Assembly: GCA_020052095.1 (NCBI GenBank)
Contig: JAGVPT010000159.1
Coordinates: 1 to 53,610 of the forward strand
Length of the DNA stretch: 53,610 nucleotides
Source: Bacteroidota bacterium
Lineage (GTDB): Bacteria > Bacteroidota > Ignavibacteria > UBA10030 > UBA8401
Reading direction: 5' to 3'
Shown here: positions 15,726 to 25,128 of the stretch, piece after piece
How positions within the stretch are numbered: position 1 is the stretch's first letter
How the letters are laid out: the number at the start of each line of letters is the position of its first letter
Notes under the pieces: generated by a model
Told to the model about the DNA's origin: nothing
The model's input: only the letters and a program-made list of their open reading frames with translations
Database searches by the model: none
Position numbers and translations under genes: made by a program

Positions 15726-16433
15726 TCACGCTACCGTTGGTATAACACGTTTTTGGACATTCTCATCTTTTTCAATCACGCCGTCACGAAGGCGAATGAT
15801 ACGGTGCGCATGTTCGGCGATATACTCCTCGTGCGTCACCAGAATTATCGTGTTCCCTTGATGATGAAGTTCTTCGAACAATGTCATAATTTCATCGCCG
15901 GTCTTTGTATCCAAATTTCCCGTCGGCTCGTCTGCCAGGATAATCGACGGCTTCGTGACGAGTGCCCGGGCGATGGCAACGCGCTGCCGCTGTCCACCCG
16001 AAAGCTCGTTGGGCCGATGATGCATGCGATCGCCGAGGTTGACGTGATTCAATGCCTCGGCGGCGAGTCGTTTGCGCTCGTGCGCATTCACTCCTCCATA
16101 AATCAGCGGCAGTTCGACATTATGCAATGCGTCGGACCGTGGAATAAGGTTGAATGTCTGGAAGACAAAACCGATCTCCTTGTTGCGAATTCTCGCAAGA
16201 TCGTTGTCATTCATTTCGCTGACGTTGGCGCCGTTGAATTCGTACAGTCCGGATGTCGGCGTGTCGAGACAACCAAGCATATTCATGAGCGTCGATTTGC
16301 CGGAGCCCGATGGCCCCATGATCGCAACATACTCGCCGCGGTCAATTTGCACGGTAACATCGTGAAGCGCATGCACTTCTTCCACCCCCATGACGTACGT
16401 TTTGCTGATGTTCCTGATGTTGATGACGTTCAT
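15726..16433 (-). CDS. ABC transporter ATP-binding protein (MacB/LolD type)
   Basis: Cytoplasmic ATPase of 235 residues that powers the two adjacent permeases. It has Walker [10 protein letters not shown], a Q-loop in [10 protein letters not shown], the signature [15 protein letters not shown], Walker [13 protein letters not shown] and the switch His in [13 protein letters not shown]. Sequence and length place it in the LolD/MacB/FtsE subgroup that works with FtsX-type permeases and TolC. AAGGA is about eight bases before the ATG. It lies 22 nt after the TPR gene and 40 nt before the next permease, so co-transcription is near certain. Confidence 0.96.
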   Translation of the reverse strand: MNVINIRNISKTYVMGVEEVHALHDVTVQIDRGEYVAIMGPSGSGKSTLMNMLGCLDTPTSGLYEFNGANVSEMNDNDLARIRNKEIGFVFQTFNLIPRSDALHNVELPLIYGGVNAHERKRLAAEALNHVNLGDRMHHRPNELSGGQRQRVAIARALVTKPSIILADEPTGNLDTKTGDEIMTLFEELHHQGNTIILVTHEEYIAEHAHRIIRLRDGVIEKDENVQKRVIPTVA

Positions 16434-16455
16434 ATGGAAATCCTTGAGGGTGATG

Positions 16456-17421
16456 TTAGGACAGTTCTTTGATTTTCTTTCGGGCCGAATCGGCGTTTCT
16501 GCCCGATGGGTCCACAGTCAAATACCATTGATACGTCTCTATCGCCTTTGTTTTCATTCCCTTTTTCTCGTAGCACGCGCCCAGTTGATAGATTGATGAT
16601 GAAAAGTTCTTGTCGAGAGAAAGAGCGAAATTATACTTCTCGATCGCGTCGTCGAATTTCTCCTGGGCGAAAAGCGCGTCGCCGTAGCTGTCATACGCAT
16701 CGGGATTCTTCGGATCAAGCTCGCCGTATTTCTTGAATTGTGCGACTGCCTGGTCGAACTTTTTTTGTTTGATGTAGAAATATCCCAGCTCCTTGTAGCC
16801 GTCGATTTTTTTCGGGTCGGCGTCGATTACTTTCTTGTATTCGGCCTCTGCCTGCGTAAAATCCTTCTTCCTCTGGTAGAAATTTGCCAGTAGAATGTGC
16901 CCACGGACGAAGTTGAGCTTTACGACTTCGTTCGCTTGCTTCAGCGCTTCTTCCTCGCTCCCGCCCATGATCCCCGGTGCCATAATGTAATAATTATAGA
17001 GGCCAATCCGCGCCGCCACCAGTGACGGGTCGAGTTCGACGGCACGGAGGAATGCATTTTTCACTTTCGGGGCAAGAATCGCTTGTTTGAATATATTCGC
17101 TTTTCGTGCCCTGTCACCGAGAATATTTCCACGCAAAAAATGATAGCGCGCGTTCGATTCGTTTAATTCCAGTGCTTCGTCGATCTGATCTTCCGCATCG
17201 TCCGAATTTCCTTGAAAGAGGAGCACGCGTGCAAGGTGATAATGTGCTTCGGCATCCTTCTGGTCAGTTCCAATCGCGGCTTCGAAGAACGACTTTGCTT
17301 CGGCATACTTGCGCTGCGCGACAAGTTTAATGCCCGTGCTGTCAATTTGAGCTTCAGCGGCGGACAGAAATGCCGTCGCACCCATGAGCAGGAGAACTGC
17401 CTGAACACGCATCGTTCGCAT
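16456..17421 (-). CDS. Exported TPR-repeat protein in the efflux operon
   Basis: A 321-residue periplasmic protein with a signal peptide ([19 protein letters not shown]) and about seven tetratricopeptide repeats spread over the mature part. Examples are [40 protein letters not shown] and [20 protein letters not shown]. TPRs bind partner proteins. Its position between the membrane-fusion gene (4 nt upstream) and the ATPase gene (22 nt downstream) suggests an accessory or assembly factor of the exporter, which standard MacAB-TolC systems lack. The frame is open to a GTG five codons upstream that overlaps the previous gene. The ATG at 17421 is chosen because it avoids the overlap and follows AAGAAGG. 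Confidence 0.85.
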   Translation of the reverse strand: MRTMRVQAVLLLMGATAFLSAAEAQIDSTGIKLVAQRKYAEAKSFFEAAIGTDQKDAEAHYHLARVLLFQGNSDDAEDQIDEALELNESNARYHFLRGNILGDRARKANIFKQAILAPKVKNAFLRAVELDPSLVAARIGLYNYYIMAPGIMGGSEEEALKQANEVVKLNFVRGHILLANFYQRKKDFTQAEAEYKKVIDADPKKIDGYKELGYFYIKQKKFDQAVAQFKKYGELDPKNPDAYDSYGDALFAQEKFDDAIEKYNFALSLDKNFSSSIYQLGACYEKKGMKTKAIETYQWYLTVDPSGRNADSARKKIKELS

Positions 17422-17425
17422 AGGA

Positions 17426-18754
17426 TTAATTTGCACCTTCTTTTTTCACCATGCCCATGCGTTTCTGGCTGTTGTCGACCTTGACCGATACGCCGTCTTC
17501 CAATTCACGGTTGATCGCTTTGTAACTTCCGGAGACGATTTCAACGCTCTCCGAAATACCATCCATGATTTCCACCGTCGTTTCATCGCTGATGCCCCGC
17601 TTCACGGAAACCTGCTTCACTTTGCCATTTTCGACGACGAAAACAACTTCTATCGGCTTTTCCTGCATCATCATTGAACTTCCTTTAGTATCGACGGCGG
17701 CCGCATCTTTTTGGTCTTTTGCAGCCGAATCCGTTTTCGCCCCTTCTTTCATTTTCGGCGTTCGCGTTGTGACGCTTTGAATCGGCACGGCGAGCACATT
17801 GAGTCTGGTTTCCGTTTCGATATCGGCGGACATAGACATGCCGGGGCGAAGGGAGACGTCTTTGTCGAGTACGCGAATCCTGACTTCAAAATTTGTCACC
17901 TCGTCCTGTGAACCCAGTCCTTTGGTCTTCGCGGTGTTGGCGATTTCGGACACAATTCCTTTCAGCTTTCGATCTGGATATGCGTCGACTTGAATGCGCG
18001 CCGTATCACCGATAGAAATCAACACAACATCGTTCTCTCCTATGTCCACGCGCGCTTCCATCATTGCAAGGTCGGCCACAGTCATGATCTCGGTCCCCTG
18101 CATGAAGCTGCTGCCGCTCACCCGTTCGCCGAGCTCGGAAATCAACTGCGAGACGATGCCGATCATCGGAGAATAGACGGAAGTCTTGGCAAGGCTCTCT
18201 TTTGAGTCTTTCAATGAGGCTTGCGCCTGTGCGACGCCTGCTTTCGCAGATTCATATTGGGACTTGGCAACTTGGTATGATGTTTTCGCGGCGATGAATT
18301 CCTGATCTGACATCAATTTCTTCTGAAACAATTCTTCCGCGCGCTTGAATTCGCTCTTCGATTTTTCGAGGTTTGCGGAGTTGAGCGCCAGACCCGCTTT
18401 GGCCGATGCCAGTACAGCCTCCGACCGATCTACGCCCGCCTGGTACTGATCCGGTTTGATACGCACGAGTAATTCACCGCGTCGCACGGGCTGACCTTCT
18501 TTCACCGGCAATTCGATGATCTCGCCGCTGACTTCCGCATTGATTTTCACTTTCGTCTCGGGCTGGATCTTACCGGAAGCCGTCACAATCTGGGTAATCG
18601 ATTTGCGCTGCGCCTTCTCTGTCTGCACAGTAACGACATTTTCTCTTTTGCTCCCCAGTAACACAATCAACACCAACGCAATAATGATAACGCCGATGCC
18701 CGAGAAGATGAAGAGCTTCTTTCTCGATTTCATTCCTTTTCCGTTCTTAGCCAT
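17426..18754 (-). CDS. Membrane-fusion (adaptor) protein, MacA/HlyD family
   Basis: Periplasmic adaptor of 442 residues linking the ABC permeases to the TolC channel. A short basic N-terminus precedes one membrane helix (LFIFSGIGVIIIALVLIVLL). Then come a biotinyl-lipoyl half (GKIQPETKVKINAEVSGEI), a long coiled-coil hairpin (about residues 100-200, ASAKAGLALNSANLEKSK) and beta-barrel domains. An insert of about 30 residues (TPKMKEGAKTDSAAKDQKDA) lies near residue 340 and looks disordered. Eleven extra in-frame codons exist upstream, but AGGAG sits nine bases before the ATG at 18754, which decides the start. It is 33 nt downstream of the TolC gene. Confidence 0.93.
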   Translation of the reverse strand: MAKNGKGMKSRKKLFIFSGIGVIIIALVLIVLLGSKRENVVTVQTEKAQRKSITQIVTASGKIQPETKVKINAEVSGEIIELPVKEGQPVRRGELLVRIKPDQYQAGVDRSEAVLASAKAGLALNSANLEKSKSEFKRAEELFQKKLMSDQEFIAAKTSYQVAKSQYESAKAGVAQAQASLKDSKESLAKTSVYSPMIGIVSQLISELGERVSGSSFMQGTEIMTVADLAMMEARVDIGENDVVLISIGDTARIQVDAYPDRKLKGIVSEIANTAKTKGLGSQDEVTNFEVRIRVLDKDVSLRPGMSMSADIETETRLNVLAVPIQSVTTRTPKMKEGAKTDSAAKDQKDAAAVDTKGSSMMMQEKPIEVVFVVENGKVKQVSVKRGISDETTVEIMDGISESVEIVSGSYKAINRELEDGVSVKVDNSQKRMGMVKKEGAN

Positions 18755-18787
18755 GGTATTCCACTCCTGGATGATATAAATACGCAA

Positions 18788-20194
18788 TCAGTATTTTTCA
18801 GCGCCGACGACGTACTTCAGTTGCTGTTTTGCGAGGACAAGATTGTACTGCGCAGTCACCTTGTTGCTCAAGGCCTGTGTATAATTTGCATTCGCGGTCA
18901 ATAGATCAAGCAGAATGCCTGCGCCGAGATTGTATCGTTCTTCGGCAATGCGCCGGTCTTCTACAGCCGAGATAACCGTCTTCAGACTTACTTCAAGTTG
19001 TTTTTGTGCAGATTCGAAATTCAACTTCGCTTTTCTCACATCAACCTGGACTTGGCGCTCAGTCTGCGCAACCTCTTGTTCGGAATTCCTAAGAGCAAGC
19101 TTCGCCGCTTGCACTCTTGCGTTGGTCTGGAAACCGTTGAAAAGGGGGAGGCTAAAAGAAATACCCCAATTGAGCGTTTTATTATCCGAGAGACCTGAAA
19201 GCTGATCGTTGTCGAATGAGTATCCGACATTGGCGGAGATAGCAGGAAAATATGCGCTCCGAGCAATAGTAACGTCCGACTCCGCACTTTCCATTCCGTA
19301 TTTTGCGGCCTGATAGTCCGGCCGCGACGCGACCGCCTTTGAAACGAGTTGGCCGTAATCTGAATATGCAACTTTCTCGTCTGCCGGAATGACCTGCTCA
19401 GCTTCCACGATCAGCCCCGGGTCAGAGATATCATACTCTTGGGAAACGTCGAGCGACAGCAAGAATAGCAAGTCGGCCTTTGAATTATCATAAGTGTTTT
19501 GGGCGCGGATAAGAGCGAGCTCATCATTCGCCGTCGTAACTTGCTGGCGGTACACGTCGGCGGCAGCAACCGATCCGACTTTGTTCGATTCGATGATGCG
19601 CTGCAATTGTTGCTGACTCCGCTTAAGATTGTCTTCACTGACTTTGAGTAATGATTTATTGAGGAGGACTTGCAGATACGAGGTCTGTGTTTGGAATATG
19701 ATCATCTGCTTCGTGCGATAGAGCGAGTACTCGTTCGCAACTGCAATGGACGACGCTTTATTGAGACTCGACGTATTATTGAGCCCGTCGAATAGCGTAA
19801 GACTTGCTTTCATTCCGGCGGAGTAGCTGGTTTTTGTCAGTTGCCCGGAGGACCCAGGCGAATAAGCAGAAATCGTTCCGGTCTGTTGGCTCCCCCCAGT
19901 TGGAGTATAAAGGATTGGAGAAGGAAATGAAAAACCGGCAGATGATCCGGGAGACCGCGAGTCTGAATTGGAGTACCCCCCGGTGGCAGAAATGCTCGGC
20001 AAGAAACTTCCGTAGGCCGACAACACGGCACTCTGTTGTGCCTCAAGTGTGTTCTGAGCTCGCAAAATGTCAATATTCTTTTCCAGCGCGGCATCAACCG
20101 CCTGTTTAAGTGTGAGCTGTTTTCCGGGGGTCGTTTGGGCAATTAGGTTTGCTGCTAAGAAGAGCGGGAGCAGCAGGAAAGGCATGCGTTTCAT
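18788..20194 (-). CDS. TolC-family outer-membrane efflux protein
   Basis: Outer-membrane channel of 468 residues and the first gene of the six-gene exporter operon. A signal peptide (MPFLLLPLFLAANLIAQ) precedes two tandem repeats typical of TolC, each with long helices and short strands. The first includes LTLKQAVDAALEKNIDILRA, and the second half contains ASRPDYQAAKYGMESAESD and VEDRRIAEERYNLGAG. A Gly/Ser-rich stretch near residue 85-110 (SRSPGSSAGFSF) is an insertion before the first barrel strand. Together with the adaptor, ATPase and two permeases it completes an envelope-spanning MacAB-TolC-like machine. The cargo could be a peptide, lipid or drug and is not shown by context. Confidence 0.93.
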   Translation of the reverse strand: MKRMPFLLLPLFLAANLIAQTTPGKQLTLKQAVDAALEKNIDILRAQNTLEAQQSAVLSAYGSFLPSISATGGYSNSDSRSPGSSAGFSFPSPILYTPTGGSQQTGTISAYSPGSSGQLTKTSYSAGMKASLTLFDGLNNTSSLNKASSIAVANEYSLYRTKQMIIFQTQTSYLQVLLNKSLLKVSEDNLKRSQQQLQRIIESNKVGSVAAADVYRQQVTTANDELALIRAQNTYDNSKADLLFLLSLDVSQEYDISDPGLIVEAEQVIPADEKVAYSDYGQLVSKAVASRPDYQAAKYGMESAESDVTIARSAYFPAISANVGYSFDNDQLSGLSDNKTLNWGISFSLPLFNGFQTNARVQAAKLALRNSEQEVAQTERQVQVDVRKAKLNFESAQKQLEVSLKTVISAVEDRRIAEERYNLGAGILLDLLTANANYTQALSNKVTAQYNLVLAKQQLKYVVGAEKY

Positions 20195-20359
20195 ACATCG
20201 TCTCCAAAATGATCTGTTAACCTCAGCTTATGGCTTATTTGTAAACGAAGAGGTTTAATGAAAGTTTCAAATACTTATTGATTTCCTGCCATTAATATAA
20301 CGGTTTGGCACGAGAGAAGCATAGAACCGGACATTCTCATCCGATTTTGGGTGGTACTC

Positions 20360-21784
20360 TTATGGTGTGCGCTGGAATTCTTGTATCACAGCTTCTTTAA
20401 TAGAGAGAAGATACTGCAGTGCAGATTCATGTTCATTGGGTATGGTGCCGGCGAGAATTGCTTCCTCAATTTTTGATTTCAGTGCCCCTACCAATTTCCC
20501 CGGACCCAAATTGCACACCTGCATGATTTCGTCTCCCCGAACAGGAGGCTGAAACGCGCGCAGTCGATCCTTCTCCTCCACCTCTTTCATTTTCGAGTGC
20601 ACACGGTCGTAGTTCGCTGTGTACTGCTTGACAAGTTTAGAATTCTTGGACGTGATATCCGCGCGGCATAACGTCATGAGGTCATCGGTCAGATCGCCCG
20701 CCTCGAAAAGCAATCGGCGCACCGCAGAGTCGGTCACTTCTTCATCCGCAAGAGCCATCGGCCGGAGATGAAGGTGCACAAGACCCTCGACGTATGGAAT
20801 CTTATCGAATGGAAGTTTCATGCGTTTGAAAATGTGTTTCACCATCCGCGCGCCGAGCTCTTCATGACCATAAAACGTCCATCCAATGCCTTCGCGAAAT
20901 TGTTTCGTCTTTGGCTTGGCGATATCGTGTACGAGCGCCGCGAACCTGAGATAGACATCGTCCGTCATCGTCGTTATGTTATCCACAACCATGCAGGTGT
21001 GGAGAAACACATCTTTATGGTGATGGTCCCCTCGCTGATCGACGCCGGAAAGTTCAGCAACTTCCGGAAAGACAATTGACATGACGCCGGTGTCGAACAT
21101 CAACCGCAACCCGATCGACGGTGCCGGACTGGCGAGAATTTTCATGAACTCATCGGTGATGCGCTCCTGCGCAATAATGGCAAGCCGATCTCTCATTTTT
21201 GGGATAGCCTCAAGCGTCTCCTTTCCAAGGGAAAAACCAAGCTGGGAGGCGAATCGGATCGCGCGCATAGTGCGCAACGGGTCGTCATCGAATGTTCTCA
21301 ATGGATTGAGCGGGGTTCGAATTATTTTAGCCTGAAGGTCACTCTGTCCATGGAACGGATCCAGCACTTCGCCCCACGTCTCTGAGTTGAGCGACGCCGC
21401 AAGCGTGTTGATGGTAAAATCGCGTCTGGAAAGGTCGTCATGGAGCGATCCCGGTTCAACTTTCGGATTGCGCGAGTCCTTTGAGTAACTCTCTTTTCGT
21501 GCACCGACAAATTCGAGCTTCAGTTGGTTGACGTGCAACATTGCGGTGCCGAACTTCTTGTACGTCGTCAGCGCGTCAATCTTGAATTTCGCTGCCGCGT
21601 GTTTGGCAAAATCAATCCCATCACCGACGACAAGCACGTCGATGTCTTGAACTTCTTTCCCGAGCAATTTGTCCCGCACGTAGCCTCCGACGACGTACAC
21701 ATCAATGCGCAGCTCATCCGCACACTCACCGATCGTGTGTAGCTCCGGTTGTTGAATATCGATGCGTCGTTTTTGAGCGGTCAT
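20360..21784 (-). CDS. tRNA nucleotidyltransferase / poly(A) polymerase family with HD domain
   Basis: Class II nucleotidyltransferase, 474 residues. The head domain has the family signature VVGGYVRDKLLGKEVQDIDVL with the metal-binding DxD (DID). RRDFTINTLA and DPLRTMRAIRFA follow. The C-terminal half is an HD domain (HTCMVVDN, ALVHDIAKP, YGHEELGARM), as in CCA-adding enzymes with phosphohydrolase activity. It most likely adds or repairs the CCA end of tRNA. A poly(A) polymerase cannot be excluded without tree placement, so no symbol is given. It is separated by 165 nt from the TolC gene downstream and 167 nt from the next gene upstream, so it is probably monocistronic. Confidence 0.92.
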   Translation of the reverse strand: MTAQKRRIDIQQPELHTIGECADELRIDVYVVGGYVRDKLLGKEVQDIDVLVVGDGIDFAKHAAAKFKIDALTTYKKFGTAMLHVNQLKLEFVGARKESYSKDSRNPKVEPGSLHDDLSRRDFTINTLAASLNSETWGEVLDPFHGQSDLQAKIIRTPLNPLRTFDDDPLRTMRAIRFASQLGFSLGKETLEAIPKMRDRLAIIAQERITDEFMKILASPAPSIGLRLMFDTGVMSIVFPEVAELSGVDQRGDHHHKDVFLHTCMVVDNITTMTDDVYLRFAALVHDIAKPKTKQFREGIGWTFYGHEELGARMVKHIFKRMKLPFDKIPYVEGLVHLHLRPMALADEEVTDSAVRRLLFEAGDLTDDLMTLCRADITSKNSKLVKQYTANYDRVHSKMKEVEEKDRLRAFQPPVRGDEIMQVCNLGPGKLVGALKSKIEEAILAGTIPNEHESALQYLLSIKEAVIQEFQRTP

Positions 21785-21951
21785 ACACGCATGGACGAAA
21801 CTTAAGAATAGCGTACGCTGGCTCTTATCCTAATGATCTCAGATTCCAGCGGGAAAAATCCGCAACGAAAATCTTGACCTAGTTCTCAGATTGCTGGTTC
21901 CCTTGCAGGGATTCCTTGGGCATTTCTCTTTCGATAATTTCCCCGATGTGC

Positions 21952-23004
21952 CTAGACACCGAACTTTTGCACCTGAATTGTATTTAGGATTTGCTGTGCA
22001 ACCTCGAGAGCTCGTCGACCGTCGACGCCGGAGACGACCGGTTCTTTCTTCTCACGGATGGCATTGACAAACGATTCCAATTCATACTTGAGGGCGTTCA
22101 CTTCTTTTACTTCAGGCTGCTCGTAGACGATATTGCGCTTCTTCTTCCCTTCACCGATTTGTCCGAGAAGCATGGTCGTCCCCGCCGTGCTCTCGCCGTC
22201 GTTGACAAGACGAAAAACTTCCGCAAGCCCCTGCGAAAAATCGATTGAAATATATCCATTGTGTTGGAACATCCTCATCTTGCGCATTTTGTTTTGTGAT
22301 ATTCTGCTTGCCGTAACGTTTGCAACGCATCCGTTTTCAAATTGGAGGCGCGCGTTGGCGATATCAACCGATTCAGATACGACGGCAACGCCGTTCGCGT
22401 CGATTCTCGAAACGGGAGATTGCACAAGGCTCAGGATGACGTCGATATCATGGATCATCAGGTCGAGCACGACGGCAACATCTGTTCCCCGTGGATTGAA
22501 CTGTGCAAGCCGGTGCGATTCGATGAACATCGGCCGGAGATCATAGGATTCAAGCGCGAGGATCGCCGGGTTGAAACGTTCTATGTGCCCCACTTGAATG
22601 ATACGCCCTTTCGCCTTCGCGAGGGCAATCAACTCGTCGGCCTCAAGAACTGATTGCGTTATCGGTTTTTCGATCAAGACGTCAATGCCGGCGTTGAGCG
22701 CTTCTCGGGCAACTTCGAAGTGGCGCGATGTTACCGTCGCAACGCTTACTGCGTCCACATGTTCCAAAAGTTCCTTGAGCGTTGAATAGGACTTCACCCC
22801 GGGATAATGTGAAGCCACGGCATTCCGTTTGGATTCGTCGATATCATAAACTCCGACCAACGCCGCAGACGCAATCTCGGAATACATTTTTGTGTGTAGC
22901 GAACCAAGATGCCCGACGCCGATAACGCCTATGCGTGTCGGTTGCGATGCGGAGTGCGCGGTGCGTGGTGCGTGGTGCGTTATGCCTGCGCTATTATTCA
23001 TCAT
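21952..23004 (-). CDS. Gfo/Idh/MocA family oxidoreductase
   Basis: NAD(P)-dependent sugar oxidoreductase, 350 residues. RIGVIGVGHLGSLHTKMY is the dinucleotide-binding start and VLIEKPITQS the conserved lysine motif. The C-terminal half (DLMIHDIDVILSL) has the Gfo substrate residues. GRIIQVGHIERFNPA resembles enzymes acting on UDP-GlcNAc in lipid A biosynthesis (GnnA-like), but this is only suggestive. The first 23 residues (MMNNSAGITHHAPRTAHSAS...) precede the fold and are encoded by GGTGCGT-type heptamers. No other in-frame start exists closer to the fold, so the tail is probably translated. It lies 42 nt downstream of the T9SS plug-like gene. Confidence 0.9.
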   Translation of the reverse strand: MMNNSAGITHHAPRTAHSASQPTRIGVIGVGHLGSLHTKMYSEIASAALVGVYDIDESKRNAVASHYPGVKSYSTLKELLEHVDAVSVATVTSRHFEVAREALNAGIDVLIEKPITQSVLEADELIALAKAKGRIIQVGHIERFNPAILALESYDLRPMFIESHRLAQFNPRGTDVAVVLDLMIHDIDVILSLVQSPVSRIDANGVAVVSESVDIANARLQFENGCVANVTASRISQNKMRKMRMFQHNGYISIDFSQGLAEVFRLVNDGESTAGTTMLLGQIGEGKKKRNIVYEQPEVKEVNALKYELESFVNAIREKKEPVVSGVDGRRALEVAQQILNTIQVQKFGV

Positions 23005-23058
23005 TCATGATCCATTCGTCAAAAATCATTACTCATTGATCATTGTTCATTGTTCATT
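22951..23058. repeat. Two heptamer arrays spanning a gene junction
   Basis: GGAGTGC, GCGGTGC, GTGGTGC, GTGGTGC and GTTATGC (22951-22985) encode the N-terminal tail of the Gfo/Idh protein. AATCATT, ACTCATT, GATCATT, GTTCATT and GTTCATT (23024-23058) cover the stop codon (23047-23049) and last codons of the upstream gene. Looser TTCATCA-type units join them and contain the ATG at 23004. Confidence 0.8.
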
Positions 23059-24333
23059 GAGCGTTGCCTTCGTTTCATCCGTCCCTCCTGGGCTCTTCGC
23101 AATCGCACTGCCGACAACCCGGTCGAATCCACCGAATCGTTCGTCATGATAATAGACGAGAGCGGTGTAGCGGTTGATTGTGCGCCAGTCGTTCCCTTCC
23201 AACGCCAGCCAATCTTGATCCGCAACGTCCCCCATTGCAGGGTCAACACTGCCGACGACATATTGATAATCGTAAACTCCCCGGCGAATCCATTTGTGAA
23301 GTGTATACAATTTTCCCAGAGAGTCGAGCTCCATTCTATGCCCGGTCGTCGGCTGCCATTGATTGAATGCGCCAACAAGAAAAATACTCTTCTCGTTCGG
23401 AGCCGGAAGTTCCAGACGGAGCGTGACATCGAGATAATCGGAATTTACACCGATGAAAGGAGCGAGTTTAGCCGCGCCGTTCGCATCGATTTTTCCCTGC
23501 CATTGATACCGCGAGAGATCGGCCCCCTCCTTCAACCGTACGGGTAGGCCATTCGGATAGAAGCGTACCGAGCCGATGTCCAGGCGGCGGTACTCATTAC
23601 CGGGCGGTACATTGCGAATCTTAAATCGTTTGTTCGGGCGGTAGAATTCCTCCACGAACGTGTCGGGATTTTTGTCTTCGACATCAATGCGATACGGGTT
23701 GTAGAGTTCCCAATTTCTAATGATGTCCACGGTTTTCACATTGGGATGAAAAATTCGTCCCTCGACGGGCTGACTCTCCTCCGCGGGGACATTGACGTTG
23801 ATCGTGATGTAATGCATTTGATTAAGCGGCGACGGCTGCTCGGAATAAAACTTGTTATCAACGCGCAATGATGCTTCGACCGAATTTTCCACGACAATAA
23901 ACCGCCCTTCGGCGAGAACGACACCGCTTGACTCCTTCTCGACGATCGTGAAGAGGTAATTTCCGGAAAACGGAAAACGGATAGCACCTCGGTCGTCCGG
24001 GAAAAAATTTTTGTAATGATATGAGTACTGATGGACTCCGACCGGCGCTAGGCCGAACTGAATCTGTTGACTCTTGTTATGGGACTGGTCGTTCACAAAG
24101 GGGCTGTCGTCGGGGACCCAGTCTTTCGATGCGTGGACGAAAAGTATCTGAAGATCCGGCGGGTGCACGGCGGCGACGTCGAACTCTATCGTGATTTTCT
24201 GACCCATCGCAACAATCGGCGGAAGATACTCATCGTTGAACGCGTACACGCGCAGGCCCAGAATTTCAAATGCATTGTTTTGGGCTGCGCAGAAGCTGCA
24301 TCCCGCAAGAAGGAGAATGAGTAGGCGTTTCAT
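23047..24333 (-). CDS. Probable T9SS plug-domain protein (DUF5103-like)
   Basis: A 428-residue exported protein (signal MKRLLILLLAGCSFC, cut near CAAQ). Several features match the DUF5103 family, now named the T9SS plug domain: DLQILFVHASKDWVPDDSP, YHYKNFFPDDRGAIRFPFSG, a central IIRNWELYNPYRI and a strand-rich C-terminus. SIFLVGAFNQWQ near residue 340 resembles an E-set/CBM48 domain that occurs in these proteins. The plug gates the type IX translocon in the outer membrane; that role is from the family, not shown here. The frame extends upstream, but the ATG at 24333 follows an ATGA overlap with the HAD gene and begins the signal peptide. The last residues (TLNEQ) are encoded by a heptamer array. 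Confidence 0.65.
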   Translation of the reverse strand: MKRLLILLLAGCSFCAAQNNAFEILGLRVYAFNDEYLPPIVAMGQKITIEFDVAAVHPPDLQILFVHASKDWVPDDSPFVNDQSHNKSQQIQFGLAPVGVHQYSYHYKNFFPDDRGAIRFPFSGNYLFTIVEKESSGVVLAEGRFIVVENSVEASLRVDNKFYSEQPSPLNQMHYITINVNVPAEESQPVEGRIFHPNVKTVDIIRNWELYNPYRIDVEDKNPDTFVEEFYRPNKRFKIRNVPPGNEYRRLDIGSVRFYPNGLPVRLKEGADLSRYQWQGKIDANGAAKLAPFIGVNSDYLDVTLRLELPAPNEKSIFLVGAFNQWQPTTGHRMELDSLGKLYTLHKWIRRGVYDYQYVVGSVDPAMGDVADQDWLALEGNDWRTINRYTALVYYHDERFGGFDRVVGSAIAKSPGGTDETKATLNEQ

Positions 24334-25016
24334 GACATCCCCGTTGTCCTGTGAAGCATTTGTTCCAGCCACGAATGAAATTCCTGAACGCTGTGAAAAA
24401 GATAATCCGTCGCCGCCTCCATAACGGTCTCTTTGCTGTACGAATCCCACACAACCGCCGCAATGCGCACTCCGCACTCGCGCGAGGCTTTGATATCGGC
24501 GACCGCATCGCCGACCATTATTACCTCATCGGGCTGCAACGAGAATTGTGCCATGATTTTTCTAATGCCGTCGCCGGAAGGCTTGAAATGATCGACGTCA
24601 TCGCCAGTCATAACGATGTCGAAATAGCGCTCGATGCCGAATTCGTGCAGGGTGATCTCCGTCGTACGTCTCCCTTTTCCCGTAAATAGTCCAATCAGTA
24701 TTCCATTGCTCTTTACAAAATCGAGTAATTCCTTGATTCCTGGATACAACGAGGCCAGATCATTATGCCGTTCCTGATAAAAATGATAATATTCTTTCAT
24801 CGCCTCATCAATATGACGAGTGCCGATCATGTTCTCAACAGCTTCTTGTTCCGGCGGACCAAAATACGCGACAATCTCTTTCGGTGTCAACCGTTTGTTG
24901 ATATATTTCTCTGCTACATGGTTGAACGAGTCACAGATGAGTTGATTCGTCTGCGTCAACGTGCCGTCCATATCGAAGATAATGCAACGCAATTTTTGTG
25001 GGGCGGCGGCGGTCAT
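24330..25016 (-). CDS. HAD-superfamily phosphatase (Gph-like)
   Basis: Cytoplasmic hydrolase of 228 residues with all HAD motifs: motif I DMDGTL (nucleophile Asp), motif II in GLFTGKGR, motif III lysine in FKPSGDGIR and motif IV VGDAVADI. A helical cap between motifs I and II (about residues 25-90) is of the type in phosphoglycolate phosphatase and PpaX, which are the closest guesses. The substrate is unresolved. Its stop overlaps the start of the plug-like gene by four bases (ATGA), a sign of translational coupling even though the two products have no obvious link. Upstream lies a 14-unit heptamer array. Confidence 0.9.
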   Translation of the reverse strand: MTAAAPQKLRCIIFDMDGTLTQTNQLICDSFNHVAEKYINKRLTPKEIVAYFGPPEQEAVENMIGTRHIDEAMKEYYHFYQERHNDLASLYPGIKELLDFVKSNGILIGLFTGKGRRTTEITLHEFGIERYFDIVMTGDDVDHFKPSGDGIRKIMAQFSLQPDEVIMVGDAVADIKASRECGVRIAAVVWDSYSKETVMEAATDYLFHSVQEFHSWLEQMLHRTTGMS

Positions 25017-25030
25017 GAGTTCGTGGCGTG

Positions 25031-25128
25031 TAGTCCTTGGTCCTGAGTCCTGGGTCCAAAGTCCTAGGTCCTAATTCTTAATTCCTAATTCTTAATTTCT
25101 AACTCCTGTTTACTGCTAACTGCCTGAT
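25031..25128. repeat. Heptamer array of 14 units overlapping a gene end
   Basis: Units run TAGTCCT, TGGTCCT, GAGTCCT, GGGTCCA, AAGTCCT, AGGTCCT, AATTCTT, AATTCCT, AATTCTT, AATTTCT, AACTCCT, GTTTACT, GCTAACT and GCCTGAT. The last two contain the TAG stop and the final Ser-Gly-Ser codons of the CDF transporter. The array shows the same GTCCT-to-AATTC drift as at 3396. Confidence 0.88.
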
